Positions 24,797 through 34,218 of a DNA stretch of 64,000 bases are shown one piece after another. The DNA is from Mesotoga infera (lineage in GTDB: Bacteria > Thermotogota > Thermotogae > Petrotogales > Kosmotogaceae). A model generated the notes under the pieces. That model was not told where the DNA came from. It made no database searches and saw only the letters and a program-made list of their open reading frames with translations. The position numbers and the translations under genes were made by a program. The stretch is from assembly GCF_900157305.1 (NCBI RefSeq), contig NZ_LS974202.1:1922001-1986000 (forward strand), in the 5' to 3' direction. Numbering within the stretch: the first letter of the stretch is position 1; every line of letters starts with the position of its first letter.

Positions 24797-27700
24797 ATGA
24801 AAAGAAGTTTGATTATTGTAGTAGCGATTCTTATACTCTTAGTTCTGGCAGGTTGTATAAGACCGCAAGAACAGGAAGAGTTGATAATTGAAGAGTTTCC
24901 GGAAAACGAGATACAGTTCGAACTTGGTTCGATAAGCGGGCTTAGGTCTTCTTACGAAATAGTCGTCAAGGGTGAGTTATTAGCAACCGTACATGCATGG
25001 ATTGAGGATGATGCGACTTTGTTCTTAAGATTTGAAGCTTCTGATGGTTGGCTTCTTCTTGAAAGCCGTGCAGCAACCTCAACAACACTAACTGGGATGC
25101 CTAAGAACGAAGATGGCAAGACAGACCCGTCATTGTTCTCTGGAGAAGTTCATATTACTCCTCTTAAAGAATACACACTGTCTCTTCCTCTTGGAAAGCT
25201 ATCAGATGGTCAAAAAGTATATTTCGGTACTTACAGCGAGTTTCGAAAAGTTGGCACGAGAACCAGAGTTAAATATGGTGTTTGTATCAATTCATTCATA
25301 TATCACGACGATACTCCGGTGATAGATAAGAAACCAAAGCTCGAGGGTGATATAGATGATCCGCTTGTCAGAGGTTTTACCTATGACTGGGAAATCGAAA
25401 AGAGTGTCGATCCCGAATCTGTGGAGTTGAAACTCGGAGAATCGGCGGCTTTAAGCTATACTATCAATGCGACCAGAACTCCGGCAGATGGATCTTTTTC
25501 GCTTTCCGGGGCAGTTAATCTCAACAGCACCGGCGAACTGCCGGCTTCAAACATTTCAATAACTGTGATACTTCAGTATCTTCTTGGAGATGTATATACA
25601 GATCTGGAAGGTTTCACCGCGATAAATGTCGATACTTCGGCGACTCCCACTTTGAACCCGGGAGAATCCAGTTCATATAAGTATGATTTCACCTTCGATC
25701 CAAAGGAAGGCGTTGATGAGTACAGAATTCGGGCTTCGATTACAGCGGACGATCTCTTCCCCTTCACTCTGAATGCTACCTTCACATTGAGCGGACTTGC
25801 AGAGTCCACGGACGCCACCGCAACGATAGCTGACCAGTTGAGGGATATTGAAAGCGAAATACCCGGTGGGTTTAGTGCAGCATATGTACCACCGACAACG
25901 GGAAGCTGGGTATTGGAGAAATTGGGAGATGGAATTCAGACCTTCTCGCTAGTCTATGAGGTTCTCCTCACTAACGAAAAGATAGAAGATCCACAACAGG
26001 ATTTCTACATACTCGATAACACGGCAACACTGACCGAATATGACAGCAAGACCGAGCACTCAGACGATGCGCGTGTAATAATAACAGTTCCGCAGCCTTT
26101 CATAGATAATCCGGATCTAAAGATAGAGAACGAGCACGAAATGGAATGGGATCAGGAGAAGGCATACAGCTGGGAGATAGAGAAGAGCGCTACACCCGAG
26201 AGTATAGAGCTGGAAGAAGGGGAAGACGGCACATTCACATACACCCTTCTGGCGACCAGGACAGTTGAGGAAACGAACATAGCGACACTGACCGGTCTTG
26301 CCACAGTTACGAACACGGGTAATGTCGATCTCACGAACATAGCTGTAGAGATAATCCTGGAAGACGCAGACGGAGTGGAGATAGACAAATACACCACCAC
26401 GATAGCCGCACTTGCAGTCGGAGCGCAAGAAGGTTTACCGTACTCCTTCACATTCGACCCGACAGGCTACACGGCGCCGTTCAAGGTAATAGCGAAGGCG
26501 ACGGCGGGAACTGCTTCGGACGAAGTCCAGACCGAGCAGCTCCTTCCGACTCCTAACTTGACGGAGATAGATGAAGACGCGTACGTAGAGGACACCTTCG
26601 ATCCGTTCAGCGTGACCGGAATAGCGATAGAAGGAAACATCGATCGTGACTGGCTCAACATAATAGAAGGCTCAGACTGGAATTCACTAACCAGCAGTTG
26701 GAGTGTGAGCTACACAGTTGTAGCGACCAACACCGGAGCCGCTCCTGGAGAATACCCGCTTGACAACACGGTCGTAATCTACGGTGAAGATACTGAAGAT
26801 GAATACGACCGTGACGATGAAGAAGTAAAGATAATAGTTCCCGAAGACAGCGATCTAAAGATAGAGAACGAACACGATATGGAATGGGATCAGGAGAAGG
26901 CATACAGCTGGGAGATAGAGAAGAGCGCTACACCCGAGAGTATAGAGCTGGAAGAAGGGGAAGACGGCACATTCACATACACCCTTCTGGCGACCAGGAC
27001 AGTTGAGGAAACGAACATAGCGACACTGACCGGTCTTGCCACAGTTACGAACACGGGTAACGTCGATCTCACGAACATAGCTGTAGAGATAATCCTGGAA
27101 GACGCAGACGGAGTGGAGATAGACAAATACACCACCACGATAGCCGCACTTGCAGTCGGAGCGCAAGAAGGTTTACCGTACTCCTTCACATTCGACCCGA
27201 CAGTCTACACGGCGCCGTTCAAGGTAATAGCGAAGGCGACGGCGGGAACTGCTTCGGACGAAGTCCAGACCGAGCAGCTCCTTCCGACTCCTAACGTGAC
27301 GGAGATAGATAAAGACGCATACGTAGAGGACACCTTCGATCCGTTCAGCGTGACCGGAATAGCGATAGAAGGAAACATCGATCGTGACTGGCTCAACATA
27401 ATAGAAGGCTCAGACTGGAATTCACTAACCAGCAGCTGGAGTGTAAGCTACACAGTTGTGGCGACCAACACCGGAGCCGCTCCTGGAGAATACCAGCTTC
27501 ACAACACGGTCGTAATCTACGGTGAAGATACCCGTTTAGAACATGATCGTGACGATGAAAAAGTAAAGATTCTTGTTTCAAAGATAGAACCCGGCGATTT
27601 CAGAACCCAGACGATGGGTGGATGGGGAACAGCTGCTTCTGGTAACAATCCTGGAACTTACAGGGATGCAAACTTCGCCTCTGCGTTCCCGAACGGTCTG

Positions 27701-28108
27701 TTGGTTGGAAGCTTGAGTGGTTATAGTGCTCTTTTTGATAGTTCACTGGCCATACAGAATTTCTTGCCCGCTGGTGGTCCTTCAGGATCTTTCAACAAAA
27801 GCTATACGAATCCCACTTCGACAAACGCCGGAACACTTGCGGGACAGGCAGTGGCTCTAACGTTAAGTATTGGATTTGATCTTCATGATCCTGATTTCGG
27901 GGCCAGTTCTTACAATCTAAAAGACTTACTTGTGGTTTCCGGTGATTTCTTAGGCTGGACAGTTGAAGAAGTACTGGCTGAGGCCAATCGTTTTCTTGCC
28001 GGCCTGGGAAGCGCTTACTCAGCTACTCAGTTGAACGAAGTACTCAATTCTATAAACGAGAACTTCGTAGATGGAAATACCAACAAAGGGTTCTTGAGAT
28101 TACCCTGA
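24797..28108 (+). CDS. Large repeat lipoprotein with conserved C-terminal GGWG domain
   Basis: A 1103-residue predicted lipoprotein (lipobox LAGC) with a strong GGTGGAGGTGGAG ribosome binding region. Residues 1-175 match the preceding gene's product. From about residue 195 there are three beta-sandwich units beginning (E)WEIEKS-P(E)S(V/I)EL; the second and third are nearly identical 246-residue repeats. Residues about 935-1103 form a distinct domain (RTQTMGGWGTAASGNNPGTY, then FDLHDPDFG, then SINENFVDG). From memory, this domain occurs in surface proteins of several phyla; I cannot name it. The composition is very acidic. Function unknown; a surface or adhesive role is inferred. Confidence 0.85.
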   Translation: MKRSLIIVVAILILLVLAGCIRPQEQEELIIEEFPENEIQFELGSISGLRSSYEIVVKGELLATVHAWIEDDATLFLRFEASDGWLLLESRAATSTTLTGMPKNEDGKTDPSLFSGEVHITPLKEYTLSLPLGKLSDGQKVYFGTYSEFRKVGTRTRVKYGVCINSFIYHDDTPVIDKKPKLEGDIDDPLVRGFTYDWEIEKSVDPESVELKLGESAALSYTINATRTPADGSFSLSGAVNLNSTGELPASNISITVILQYLLGDVYTDLEGFTAINVDTSATPTLNPGESSSYKYDFTFDPKEGVDEYRIRASITADDLFPFTLNATFTLSGLAESTDATATIADQLRDIESEIPGGFSAAYVPPTTGSWVLEKLGDGIQTFSLVYEVLLTNEKIEDPQQDFYILDNTATLTEYDSKTEHSDDARVIITVPQPFIDNPDLKIENEHEMEWDQEKAYSWEIEKSATPESIELEEGEDGTFTYTLLATRTVEETNIATLTGLATVTNTGNVDLTNIAVEIILEDADGVEIDKYTTTIAALAVGAQEGLPYSFTFDPTGYTAPFKVIAKATAGTASDEVQTEQLLPTPNLTEIDEDAYVEDTFDPFSVTGIAIEGNIDRDWLNIIEGSDWNSLTSSWSVSYTVVATNTGAAPGEYPLDNTVVIYGEDTEDEYDRDDEEVKIIVPEDSDLKIENEHDMEWDQEKAYSWEIEKSATPESIELEEGEDGTFTYTLLATRTVEETNIATLTGLATVTNTGNVDLTNIAVEIILEDADGVEIDKYTTTIAALAVGAQEGLPYSFTFDPTVYTAPFKVIAKATAGTASDEVQTEQLLPTPNVTEIDKDAYVEDTFDPFSVTGIAIEGNIDRDWLNIIEGSDWNSLTSSWSVSYTVVATNTGAAPGEYQLHNTVVIYGEDTRLEHDRDDEKVKILVSKIEPGDFRTQTMGGWGTAASGNNPGTYRDANFASAFPNGLLVGSLSGYSALFDSSLAIQNFLPAGGPSGSFNKSYTNPTSTNAGTLAGQAVALTLSIGFDLHDPDFGASSYNLKDLLVVSGDFLGWTVEEVLAEANRFLAGLGSAYSATQLNEVLNSINENFVDGNTNKGFLRLP
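26114..27589 (+). repeat. Two tandem 738-bp coding repeats
   Basis: Copy 1 spans 26114-26851 and copy 2 spans 26852-27589. They are almost identical base for base until the last 60 bases. The unit is 246 codons, so copy-number changes would keep the frame. Confidence 0.93.
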
Positions 28109-28123
28109 GATCTTTTATTTTAG

Positions 28124-28153
28124 AACAGGGCGTGCTTCGCGCCCTGTTTCTTT
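28124..28153. terminator. Bidirectional terminator between convergent lipoprotein genes
   Basis: AACAGGGCG (28124-28132) and CGCCCTGTT (28140-28148) form a 9-bp stem. TTTCTTTT follows on the plus strand, and TCTAAAATAAAAG follows on the minus strand. It separates genes ending at 28108 and 28163. Confidence 0.85.
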
Positions 28154-28162
28154 TAGAGAACA

Positions 28163-31100
28163 TCACTTGCATATTCCGACATACTGTATGGAACTTCCCG
28201 AATTACCCGGATCCGTAAAACTCGGGTTTATTGTCTTGAATATTGCGCTTCCGCCCCTCAGATTCTTCGCACCGCCGGTGTAGTATGAGACCGTTATGCC
28301 GTCGAAACTGCTATCGCCTCTGAAACCATACAATCCCGTCGGTTTCTTGAGGAGAAGCGCGATCCTAAACGCTGTCATGAGATCTCCAAATCCGACATTG
28401 ACCCCTCTCTTTGCCAGCGTCGCCGTCACTGCCCTCTGATCATTACAACTATCCAGAAGAATATCTCTGAATATAGCGGGATCTCCTCCACCCTGTGTTC
28501 TGACATACTGCAAGAAAAGGTATGAGAGCGAGTAATTAGCAAGCACATCGCCGTTGTCATTCCAGTAAAGCAGAGACTGTCCGTTCTTTATGCTGGTGGC
28601 GTAATTGTAGTAGCTGATCCTGCTTGTCAGAGTCCCCTTGTAGATATGTTCGGCAGACATCGACAAACCTTCATTTAACCACTTCGGCATTGAACTACCC
28701 TTCTCCACAAAGTAGTTTCTGTTAAAGTTGACCATGTGCTGGAACTCGTGAACCAGAGTGCTGTAAGCTCTTGAAACATCTACCGGGTTCGATGCCGGGT
28801 AGCGCATCGTCGGATAGGTGTCTATATAGAAGATCTCCATCTTGTTTGAAGTACTGGTATTGAAGAGATCTCCAGAGCTGAAATAACCGCCCACATAAGC
28901 TCCAGTGTTGTCGAAATCGTCCTGAATATCGAAACAGAGGATCGCAACTCTTCCGTCTCCGTTTACATCTGATGGAGTGTAGAAGTATTCAGTAGCCAGA
29001 GGATAGATGACGTTATCGAACTCCTGACCAAGCTGCGTCGCCTTGGAAACAGTTATTTCCGAAGGATTCTCGACCCATATTTCGCAGGTCTCTCCAATAT
29101 ACTGAAGAGTCGCGGTTATCTGGTAATTCAAATTCGTTCTGAAATTGTTAACGTGGAAGGATCTCGTGCTGCCTACGGCTGCGAGTTCGAAGCCTGCCTC
29201 AACTAGATCCGGTCGCATCTTCATCGACAGATCGATGTCATCGGGGAGAGGTATCTCGGGATTTATAGCATACGCTTCAATCGGTAAATTTTTAGGAAGA
29301 ACATCCCCTGATGGAAGATAATCGGAACTGAGCGTTCCAGTGTACTCTGTAGTGTTTGCGCTCTCTGATTCATTGCTTACTAGAAGGACATTACCCGTGT
29401 AAACCGGCCCGTTCATGTCTATACCGTCTTCGGGTGGTATTTCGGCGGCTTCTGTTCTGAACTTCCAGACATCTCCCTGGGTAGTTGCTCCCTTAGCGTC
29501 TGTCGCTACTATCTTCCAGTAGTAATCCTTTCCATTCTGAAGATTGCCGGGGTTGTAAGATTTCGTTGTTATTCCCGAGGCCACCTTCGATGGATTCGAG
29601 CTCTCGCCGAAGTAGACATCGTATTTCAGAGAGTCTCCATCGGGGTCGCTGCAATTCCATGAGAGAGTTATTGAAGCAGCGATATCACTGCTGTTATTTG
29701 CGGGATTGGGGCTTGAAGGCTTCGCGGGTGGCTGATTGCTCTTTGTGGTGAAGTTCCAGAGATCTCCTGCCGTTTCGAGGCCCTTCGCATCTCTGGCGAC
29801 AACTTTCCAGTAATACTTCGTGCTTTCAGCGAGATTCGAAGCCGTGTAGCTTCTTGCCGTCTGTCCAGCCGAAACTCTCGCAGGGTTTGTCGTGGTACCG
29901 AAGTAGATGTCATATACAAGTGCGTCGCCGTCGGGATCAGAACAGTTCCATGAAAGTGTTATAGATGTTCCGACACCCGTAGCACCGCTCGATGGGGCTG
30001 GATTTGAAGGCTTCAGAGGAGCGTTATTGGAAGACTCAACAGTTATGCTGAAAGTATCGGTCGCTTCTCCGCCCCTGCCGTCGCTCGCTCTAACGGTCAC
30101 CGAATAGGTTCCTGCAGTGTTCGCATTGTAGCTGAACTGGTTTCCGCTTATCGTTCCAACTCCAGATACTTTGGAGAATACAATAGGATCACCATCTGAG
30201 TCTGAGACGAAGTTTCTCAGGTCCAGAACCAGATTCGTTCCAGTGCACACTGTCTGATCCGGGATCTCCAGAGTGGGGATCGCGTTGTATCTGGCGATAA
30301 CTTTCTTCGGACTGTCAAGATTTATCTGAAGCGGGTTATCATTTAGTGTCTCTCCGTTCACCGTCCAGTTGAGGAAGGAGTAGCCTTCGACCTGCGGAGC
30401 GGTGAGCGTTAGGCTGCTGCCCTTCTCGTACCAACCGCTTCCGGGAATAGAGACTACCGATGAGCTCACGCTTACGAGATACTCACTCTTCATCTGGGCT
30501 GTATAGGAGACAGAAGAAGAGAGAACGAGATTCCTGGTTGTCGAAGTGTTTCCGTCATTCCACTTCAAGAAAGTGTATCTGCTGTCTATACCGTCTATTC
30601 TATCCGATTCGTCTCTCTCCTGGAGAGCGGTTATTCCGAAACTGTGCGAAGAACCTTCCCAATCTTCTATCATTGCCGGTGCCTTCTTCTTTGCTCCATC
30701 TATAAGGATTTCGAGCCCGGCAGGATAGGTACTCACTGTCAGATTGTACTTTCCAAGTTGCCCGTAGATGGCTTCGACTTTCGAAGGTTCGCTTACCGTT
30801 ATACAGAGTTCTTGATTCTCGACTATCTCTCCGTTCACCGTCCAGTTGAGGAAGGAGTAGCCTTCGACCTGCGGAGCGGTGAGCGTTAGGCTGCTGCCCT
30901 TCTCGTACCAACCGCTTCCGGGAATAGAGACTACCGATGAGCTCACGCTTACGAGATACTCACTCTTCATCTGGGCTGTCAACGATACGTTTTCGGTTAC
31001 GGTTATCGTTCTCGCCTTCGCAGTGCTTTCGTCGCTCCACTTGGTGAAACTGTACCTTGTGTCTATTCCTTCTACATTACCGCTCTCGTCTCTCTCCTGT

Positions 31101-33247
31101 GGCGTTACTATCTCAAGTGATACCGTGTCTCCATGATTGACTACCACACTTGCCGGAGCTACCTTCTTGACTCCGTTCACTTTCACTTCCAGCCCCGAAG
31201 GCTCAGTGTTTACATTCACGCTGTATCCCTTGAGCGTATATACGGCGACTATCTTTTTTGGTGAATCATGAGTTATCTCTACGCTTCTTCCATCTATCCT
31301 GATCCCGTTTACTTCCCAGTGCGAAAAGTCGTATCCGATTGAATCAGGTGATACATAAGAAAAAAGAGAGTCCTTTACTTCCCAGCCCGCGCCATCTATG
31401 CTGGCAACTCCTTCGGGCAGTGTCGAGGTCTCGACTAGATATCGTGTCTCCGTCTGGACTGTGTAGCTCTTATCCGAATCGAGGAGCACCGTTCTTGGAT
31501 TTGAAGTATTGGAATCGTTCCATGACTTGAAAGTATATCTTGTGTCTACACCGGATACGAAAGAGCTTTCGTCTCTCTCCTGAGCTTTGAACTCTATCGT
31601 ATGGGAAGTTCCCTCTCTTGCCTGAATGCTCGAAGGTGATGTGTACTCAAGTGAGTCTATGATTATCTTCAAACCTTCGGGTTCGCTTCCAACCGAAAGA
31701 GTCCTGAAAGGTATTTCGCTGTAAACGGCTTCGATCTTTGTGGGTTTGTCGACCGTAATCACCAGGGGGTTGTCGTTTATCGCCTCTCCGTTGACGTTCC
31801 AGCCGTTGAAGGTGTAGTTCTCGACCTGCGGGGCGGTGAGTGTGAGGCTGCTGCCCTTCTCGTACCAACCGCTTCCGGGAATAGAGACTACCGATGAGCT
31901 CACGCTTACGAGATACTCACTCTTCATCTGGGCTGTCAACGATACGTTTTCGGTTACGGTTATCGTTCTCGCCTTCGCAGTGCTTTCGTCGCTCCACTTG
32001 GTGAAACTGTACCTTGTGTCTATTCCTTCTACATTACCGCTCTCGTCTCTCTCCTGTGGCGTTACTATCTCAAGTGATACCGTGTCTCCATGATTGACTA
32101 CCACACTTGCCGGAGCTACCTTCTTGACTCCGTTCACTTTCACTTCCAGCCCCGAAGGCTCAGTGTTTACATTCACGCTGTATCCCTTGAGCGTATATAC
32201 GGCGACTATCTTTTTTGGTGAATCATGAGTTATCTCTACGCTTCTTCCATCTATCCTGATCCCGTTTACTTCCCAGTGCGAAAAGTCGTATCCGATTGAA
32301 TCAGGTGATACATAAGAAAAAAGAGAGTCCTTTACTTCCCAGCCCGCGCCATCTATGCTGGCAACTCCTTCGGGCAGTGTCGAGGTCTCGACTAGATATC
32401 GTGTCTCCGTCTGGACTGTGTAGCTCTTATCCGAATCGAGGAGCACCGTTCTTGGATTTGAAGTATTGGAATCGTTCCATGACTTGAAAGTATATCTTGT
32501 GTCTACACCGGATACGAAAGAGCTTTCGTCTCTCTCCTGAGCTTTGAACTCTATCGTATGGGAAGTTCCCTCTCTTGCCTGAATGCTCGAAGGTGATGTG
32601 TACTCAAGTGAGTCTATGATTATCTTCAGTCCTTCGGGTTCGCTTCCAACCGAAAGAGTCCTGAAAGGTATTTCACTGTAAACGGCTTCGATCTTTGTGG
32701 GTTTGTCGACCGTAATCACCAGGGGGTTGTCGTTTATCGCCTCTCCGTTGACGTTCCAGCCGTTGAAGGTGTAGTTCTCGACCTGCGGGGCGGTGAGTGT
32801 GAGGCTGCTGCCCTTCTCGTACCAACCGCTTCCGGGAATCTCAATGAGTTTCTTAGGATCTGTGCTTACAGTAACCTTGAACTTTGTCAAAGTCTTTGCT
32901 TCAAGTTTCTTGTTGGAATCAACTGTTATTACTCTGGGATTGTCTTGTGATCCATCGCTCCAAACGTCAAAAACGTGAATCTCGTTAAGCTCTTCAGAAG
33001 GCTCTTCGTCCACGACTCTAACTACGACTCGCTCCTCAGGCTTCAAGCTAATGCTGAACGGAGTCAGACGAATATCCGAAGGCTCGAATTCAGTCTGCTC
33101 TATCTCATCCAGAAGAACGATCCCAATAGTATCGGGGTCGGAAATCACTTCCAGAGTGAAGAGTTTTACTCTCGGTACGCAACTGCTCATAAGTACTATG
33201 AAAACTACGAAAATTGATATCAGTATGCCTTTCATGTTTATCCTCAT
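28163..33247 (-). CDS. Giant lipoprotein with InlB-like repeats, FnIII domains and M30-type metallopeptidase
   Basis: A 1694-residue predicted lipoprotein starting at ATG 33247 after GGGGGA (lipobox MSSC). Residues about 100-990 are long InlB-like repeats containing GWYEKGSSLTLTAPQVE. One 319-residue block is duplicated almost exactly. Residues about 990-1070 are cadherin-like (ISGNQFSYNANTAGTYS), and about 1075-1265 are two fibronectin III domains. The C-terminal part carries HEFQH (His1500, Glu1501, His1504) and WLNEGLS (Glu1526), the zinc and catalytic residues of M30/hyicolysin-type metallopeptidases. It is likely an exported protease held on the cell surface. The start codon could also be the ATG four codons later. 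Confidence 0.88.
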   Translation of the reverse strand: MRINMKGILISIFVVFIVLMSSCVPRVKLFTLEVISDPDTIGIVLLDEIEQTEFEPSDIRLTPFSISLKPEERVVVRVVDEEPSEELNEIHVFDVWSDGSQDNPRVITVDSNKKLEAKTLTKFKVTVSTDPKKLIEIPGSGWYEKGSSLTLTAPQVENYTFNGWNVNGEAINDNPLVITVDKPTKIEAVYSEIPFRTLSVGSEPEGLKIIIDSLEYTSPSSIQAREGTSHTIEFKAQERDESSFVSGVDTRYTFKSWNDSNTSNPRTVLLDSDKSYTVQTETRYLVETSTLPEGVASIDGAGWEVKDSLFSYVSPDSIGYDFSHWEVNGIRIDGRSVEITHDSPKKIVAVYTLKGYSVNVNTEPSGLEVKVNGVKKVAPASVVVNHGDTVSLEIVTPQERDESGNVEGIDTRYSFTKWSDESTAKARTITVTENVSLTAQMKSEYLVSVSSSVVSIPGSGWYEKGSSLTLTAPQVENYTFNGWNVNGEAINDNPLVITVDKPTKIEAVYSEIPFRTLSVGSEPEGLKIIIDSLEYTSPSSIQAREGTSHTIEFKAQERDESSFVSGVDTRYTFKSWNDSNTSNPRTVLLDSDKSYTVQTETRYLVETSTLPEGVASIDGAGWEVKDSLFSYVSPDSIGYDFSHWEVNGIRIDGRSVEITHDSPKKIVAVYTLKGYSVNVNTEPSGLEVKVNGVKKVAPASVVVNHGDTVSLEIVTPQERDESGNVEGIDTRYSFTKWSDESTAKARTITVTENVSLTAQMKSEYLVSVSSSVVSIPGSGWYEKGSSLTLTAPQVEGYSFLNWTVNGEIVENQELCITVSEPSKVEAIYGQLGKYNLTVSTYPAGLEILIDGAKKKAPAMIEDWEGSSHSFGITALQERDESDRIDGIDSRYTFLKWNDGNTSTTRNLVLSSSVSYTAQMKSEYLVSVSSSVVSIPGSGWYEKGSSLTLTAPQVEGYSFLNWTVNGETLNDNPLQINLDSPKKVIARYNAIPTLEIPDQTVCTGTNLVLDLRNFVSDSDGDPIVFSKVSGVGTISGNQFSYNANTAGTYSVTVRASDGRGGEATDTFSITVESSNNAPLKPSNPAPSSGATGVGTSITLSWNCSDPDGDALVYDIYFGTTTNPARVSAGQTARSYTASNLAESTKYYWKVVARDAKGLETAGDLWNFTTKSNQPPAKPSSPNPANNSSDIAASITLSWNCSDPDGDSLKYDVYFGESSNPSKVASGITTKSYNPGNLQNGKDYYWKIVATDAKGATTQGDVWKFRTEAAEIPPEDGIDMNGPVYTGNVLLVSNESESANTTEYTGTLSSDYLPSGDVLPKNLPIEAYAINPEIPLPDDIDLSMKMRPDLVEAGFELAAVGSTRSFHVNNFRTNLNYQITATLQYIGETCEIWVENPSEITVSKATQLGQEFDNVIYPLATEYFYTPSDVNGDGRVAILCFDIQDDFDNTGAYVGGYFSSGDLFNTSTSNKMEIFYIDTYPTMRYPASNPVDVSRAYSTLVHEFQHMVNFNRNYFVEKGSSMPKWLNEGLSMSAEHIYKGTLTSRISYYNYATSIKNGQSLLYWNDNGDVLANYSLSYLFLQYVRTQGGGDPAIFRDILLDSCNDQRAVTATLAKRGVNVGFGDLMTAFRIALLLKKPTGLYGFRGDSSFDGITVSYYTGGAKNLRGGSAIFKTINPSFTDPGNSGSSIQYVGICK
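30888..32801 (-). repeat. Two tandem 957-bp coding repeats
   Basis: Units at 30888-31844 and 31845-32801 are nearly identical (offset 957, 319 codons). A partial copy continues to about 32838, and the segment around 30408-30500 is another partial copy. All lie in frame in the metallopeptidase gene. Confidence 0.92.
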
Positions 33248-33734
33248 AAGTATTCCCCCATAATCAGGAATGCAACTCCATAATTATTATATACGATACA
33301 ATCAAATTTTATACATATTCGATAGATACATAAGTATCAATCATATGACCTAATTTATATATCTCTCTGTATGTCATTTCGGAAATCATTGTCTGTCATA
33401 TATACCTTATTATGGGAAAGGTGGAAGTATTGCTTTATCTTGCAAGCGAACGGATGACTTTTTTTATCGATACATAATCTGGCATTGTTATGAGTATATA
33501 CCATTAATTTACAAAGAAAAAACATTGAAAAACGGTCATGGATTTCTGGATTATTGAGCATTTAGCGAAAGAATAGTGCGAATTATCAGTTTTCTACCGA
33601 CGACGGAAGTTATCACTTTGCGGCTGAAAAAGCGTAGAGGAAAGATAGAGCATTTGAAAGAGAAAGAATCTACGGAATTCTCTAGATCTCTCTTTCAGGT
33701 AATAACATTATTGATTGCTAAATTGATATTGATT
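33248..33734. other. AT-rich intergenic region upstream of the metallopeptidase gene
   Basis: Nearly 490 bases with no credible gene. It should hold the promoter of the 33247 gene; minus-strand TATAAT-like sequence lies near 33285-33292, but I cannot find a matching -35. No terminator for the upstream operon is evident. Confidence 0.55.
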
Positions 33735-34196
33735 CTATTTCTTCAGGGTTCCCTTCCATTCACCGATCTCTCTTGCGAGGCTATCGAGGTAGATTTTCCC
33801 ATCGTTGACAAATGTTCCGGTCGCTGTGATGGTCACAATGCCCGTGAGGATGACATCTCTTAAATCCCCAACTACTGGCGGGTATCGTACCTGCATAGTT
33901 ACCGTGAGAAAATTATCGGGTTTGTCGGTTACCGTGCCTTCGACATCGACTTTTATCAGTTCGAGTCCGGGAGGCATCGTACTTCCCCAGCCCTTTATGG
34001 TATTTCCGTCCTGATAAGTAATCTTCATTGTGCCGGTACCCTTGATTGTGGTGTTGTCATGTTTCACTTCGCCTTCGAGTTGCCAGGTACCAAGAACGGC
34101 AGGAGCGTTTTTTGGGTCGAAGTGTCTCTTCCAGAAGCATCCTCCGAGTGTTAGTGTCAAGAGAACAACGAAAAGAACTATGATTCGAGTCTTCAT
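33735..34196 (-). CDS. Small lipoprotein sharing a C-terminal domain with its neighbour
   Basis: A 153-residue predicted lipoprotein. ATG 34196 is preferred over an upstream in-frame start because AGGAGGGA lies just before it and the signal sequence (MKTRIIVLFVVLLTLTLGGC) begins there. The mature part begins LGTWQLEGEVKH and ends REIGEWKGTLKK. The same frame elements (YLGTWNFTGTID and RKIGEWTAHK) bracket the last 135 residues of the upstream dockerin protein, so the two share a probable lipocalin-like beta domain. It is the last gene of a four-gene operon, 22 bases after the previous stop. Function unknown. Confidence 0.8.
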   Translation of the reverse strand: MKTRIIVLFVVLLTLTLGGCFWKRHFDPKNAPAVLGTWQLEGEVKHDNTTIKGTGTMKITYQDGNTIKGWGSTMPPGLELIKVDVEGTVTDKPDNFLTVTMQVRYPPVVGDLRDVILTGIVTITATGTFVNDGKIYLDSLAREIGEWKGTLKK

Positions 34197-34218
34197 CTTC
34201 TCCCTCCTGTTTTTCGTT

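Noticed and set aside
33355-33561. Small minus-strand frame in the AT-rich gap
   Set aside because: No ribosome binding site, no known motif and low-complexity composition.
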